Below, piece by piece: positions 62,632-64,000 of a DNA stretch of 64,000 nucleotides; position 1 is the first letter of the stretch; each line of letters begins with the position of its first letter. The notes beneath the pieces are model-generated. The model did not search any database. It saw only the letters and a program-made list of their open reading frames with translations, and had not been told where the DNA came from. A program made the position numbers and the translations under genes. This DNA comes from Diatrype stigma (lineage: Eukaryota; Ascomycota; Sordariomycetes; Xylariales; Diatrypaceae): assembly GCA_022225965.2 (NCBI GenBank), contig JAKJXP020000068.1:1-64000 (forward strand), given 5' to 3'.

Positions 62632-63457
62632 GGAGTATATGTGTGTCGGATTGATCTGCCCCATCCTTTGAACTCTGAAAGCTCGCGCGAAGCTCAAAGC
62701 TTGGATGATTTGTCGAGTGTGAGATTTGCATCCAAGGTTGCTGGGTTGCCCCAATCAGTTCAGGTAGGGAGTGGGATAAGTGAGGGGAGAGGCGGGGGTT
62801 TGAAGTTGGTGTTCGGCCTCCTGCATGGTCAACCTGGAGGTATGCATGCATGCAATGATTACTTACCTATGCAAGCGATATTAGGTAGGGACCAGATATC
62901 ATTGGGCACCTTTCAATAGGCAAGAAGTTATACAAGAAAATCGGTCTAAAAGTATACTTTACATGTCATGTTACTAAGGCTTCGGGCACTGGACAAAACA
63001 CTTGCAGTTCCGTACCAGATATCTACTGGGGAAAGAGAAGATACCTAATAAACCAAATGACTGGATAGCCCTCCCGAAATGCCGTCCTACCAACTGTCAG
63101 TGTCCCGCGTGAGCAAGAAGAAGATCTAGGTTGTCAAGACTGATGCTAGCTACCCTTGCCAAAGACATGATATGGAGGACAAGATGCGAAGATGTTACTT
63201 CTGATCAGGACCAGGTTTCTTAGACGCCGAGCCCAAACCCCATCTATATAATCTGATACATAGCCCTACATAGCCTCCAGCGGCCATTTCCCCAACCCAT
63301 CCCGAGCCCCTTGATCCCAAACCCTCGAAATGGGCAGCAGCAAGATCCTTCCCAGCCAAACCACCCCCAAACTCCCAGCGCGATTATCATGTAGGTAGTC
63401 GGATAGCCATATGGTTGGCCGGGCCATTCAGCAGGGCAGGTGGCACTAGCTACATAC
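62632..63457. other. Intergenic region
   Basis: Promoter of the BTB gene and 3' side of the right-edge gene. If the right-edge gene is spliced after 63516, its last exon could lie here. I see no other gene. Confidence 0.5.
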
Positions 63458-64000
63458 CTAGGCACTGGTCTCCCGCTCGTGCGTGGCGTAGCCGATGCTG
63501 ATATGATCAACGTACCCCCTAGCGCGGACGAGGTCGAGCTGCCACTCCGCCACGGGCAGCGGCACGTCGAGCAGCTCTATCGCCCCAGCACCCGCGTCCT
63601 TCCAGACGACGTGGGCCTGTCGGACCTCGACTCGGTGCCCCAGCAGCGCCTTGTTCGAGTGGTACTCCCGGAAGTGCCACTCCGCCGCGCTTTGCAGGAG
63701 CGGTTCTAGGGTTGGGGGGGATAGCGACGGCTGCTGCGGTTGGTGATCTTGCTTCGTGCTGTTTTCGTGTATGGTGGTCATCTTGCTGCTGCTGCTCCCA
63801 CCGCCGCTGTGGCCGGGAATGTGCTGGCAGAGATGATGGTGGTGGTCGTGGTGGGGGTGGGGGTGGGGATGCTTGTTTGCCTCGTCGTCACTGGCGCTGG
63901 CACCCTTGATCTTACGGCTATCATTTTTGCTGTCGTAGAAGTCGACTGCGTCGAAACCCCGGCACGACTCCAGGCTGCCCGTCCGGTGGTTGTAGCGAAA
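63458..64000 (-). CDS. Partial gene at right edge, His-rich protein
   Basis: An open frame enters from beyond the right edge and runs 180 codons to a stop at 63458. I do not recognise it. The first visible residues (FRYNHRTGSLESCRGFDAVD) look like a conserved domain end. A His/Pro-rich segment (HPHPHPHHDHHHH), a Ser/Gly linker and a better-ordered region with an amphipathic pattern (AAEWHFREYHSNKALLGHRVEVRQ...) follow. The Met at 63781 is internal, not the start, because the frame is open and of the same character upstream. A GTACGT donor at 63515 could splice the gene further left, so the 3' end is uncertain. Confidence 0.55.
   Translation of the reverse strand, partial: FRYNHRTGSLESCRGFDAVDFYDSKNDSRKIKGASASDDEANKHPHPHPHHDHHHHLCQHIPGHSGGGSSSSKMTTIHENSTKQDHQPQQPSLSPPTLEPLLQSAAEWHFREYHSNKALLGHRVEVRQAHVVWKDAGAGAIELLDVPLPVAEWQLDLVRARGYVDHISIGYATHERETSA

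Overview
This is nuclear DNA of a filamentous ascomycete, most likely a sordariomycete. The genes have short spliceosomal introns of about 50-120 bases, with GT..AG ends and branch sites like GCTAAC or CTGAC. The gene content is typical of Pezizomycotina: a Zn2Cys6 regulator, a Grg-1/CCG-1 protein, a DUF6594 protein, a MARVEL protein and a Fnx1/Vba-type transporter. I saw no rRNA, no convincing intact tRNA, no CRISPR array and no intact transposon.

Layout. Bases 1-16055 contain no gene I can support, only simple tandem repeats and weak relics. A Zn2Cys6 regulator lies at 16056-18639 (+), followed by 6.4 kb without a gene. At 25101-31946 there is a cluster: Nop16 (+), a MARVEL membrane protein (-) and a 14-TM MFS transporter (+). 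A 10.9 kb gene-free stretch follows, with an AT-rich island and a large inverted repeat at 32.3-33.1 kb. Bases 42819-53916 are gene-dense: a DUF6594 membrane protein (+), a very large POT1/Cdc13-type telomere-binding protein (+), a small orphan (+) and a 491-aa low-complexity protein (-). After 4.3 kb without a gene come the starvation/clock-type gene grg-1 (+), an EBP/EXPERA-type sterol isomerase-like protein (+), a BTB protein (-) and the 3' part of a gene that runs off the right edge (-).

The genes are independent housekeeping or regulatory units. No biosynthetic cluster or defence system is apparent. Splice models were built by hand from splice-site consensus, reading frame and family alignment from memory, so exon borders are predictions.

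The most unusual observation is in the MFS gene. Two consensus introns are separated by a single nucleotide, and that nucleotide is exactly what is needed to restore the conserved TM2 motif: a predicted 1-nt exon. Next are the architecture of the telomere-binding-like protein (two predicted OB folds joined by over 1,300 mostly acidic residues, with three QLAR motifs just before the C-terminal fold), the BTB gene with a 14-nt first exon and a GC-AG intron, and the hairpin-bearing AT-rich element.
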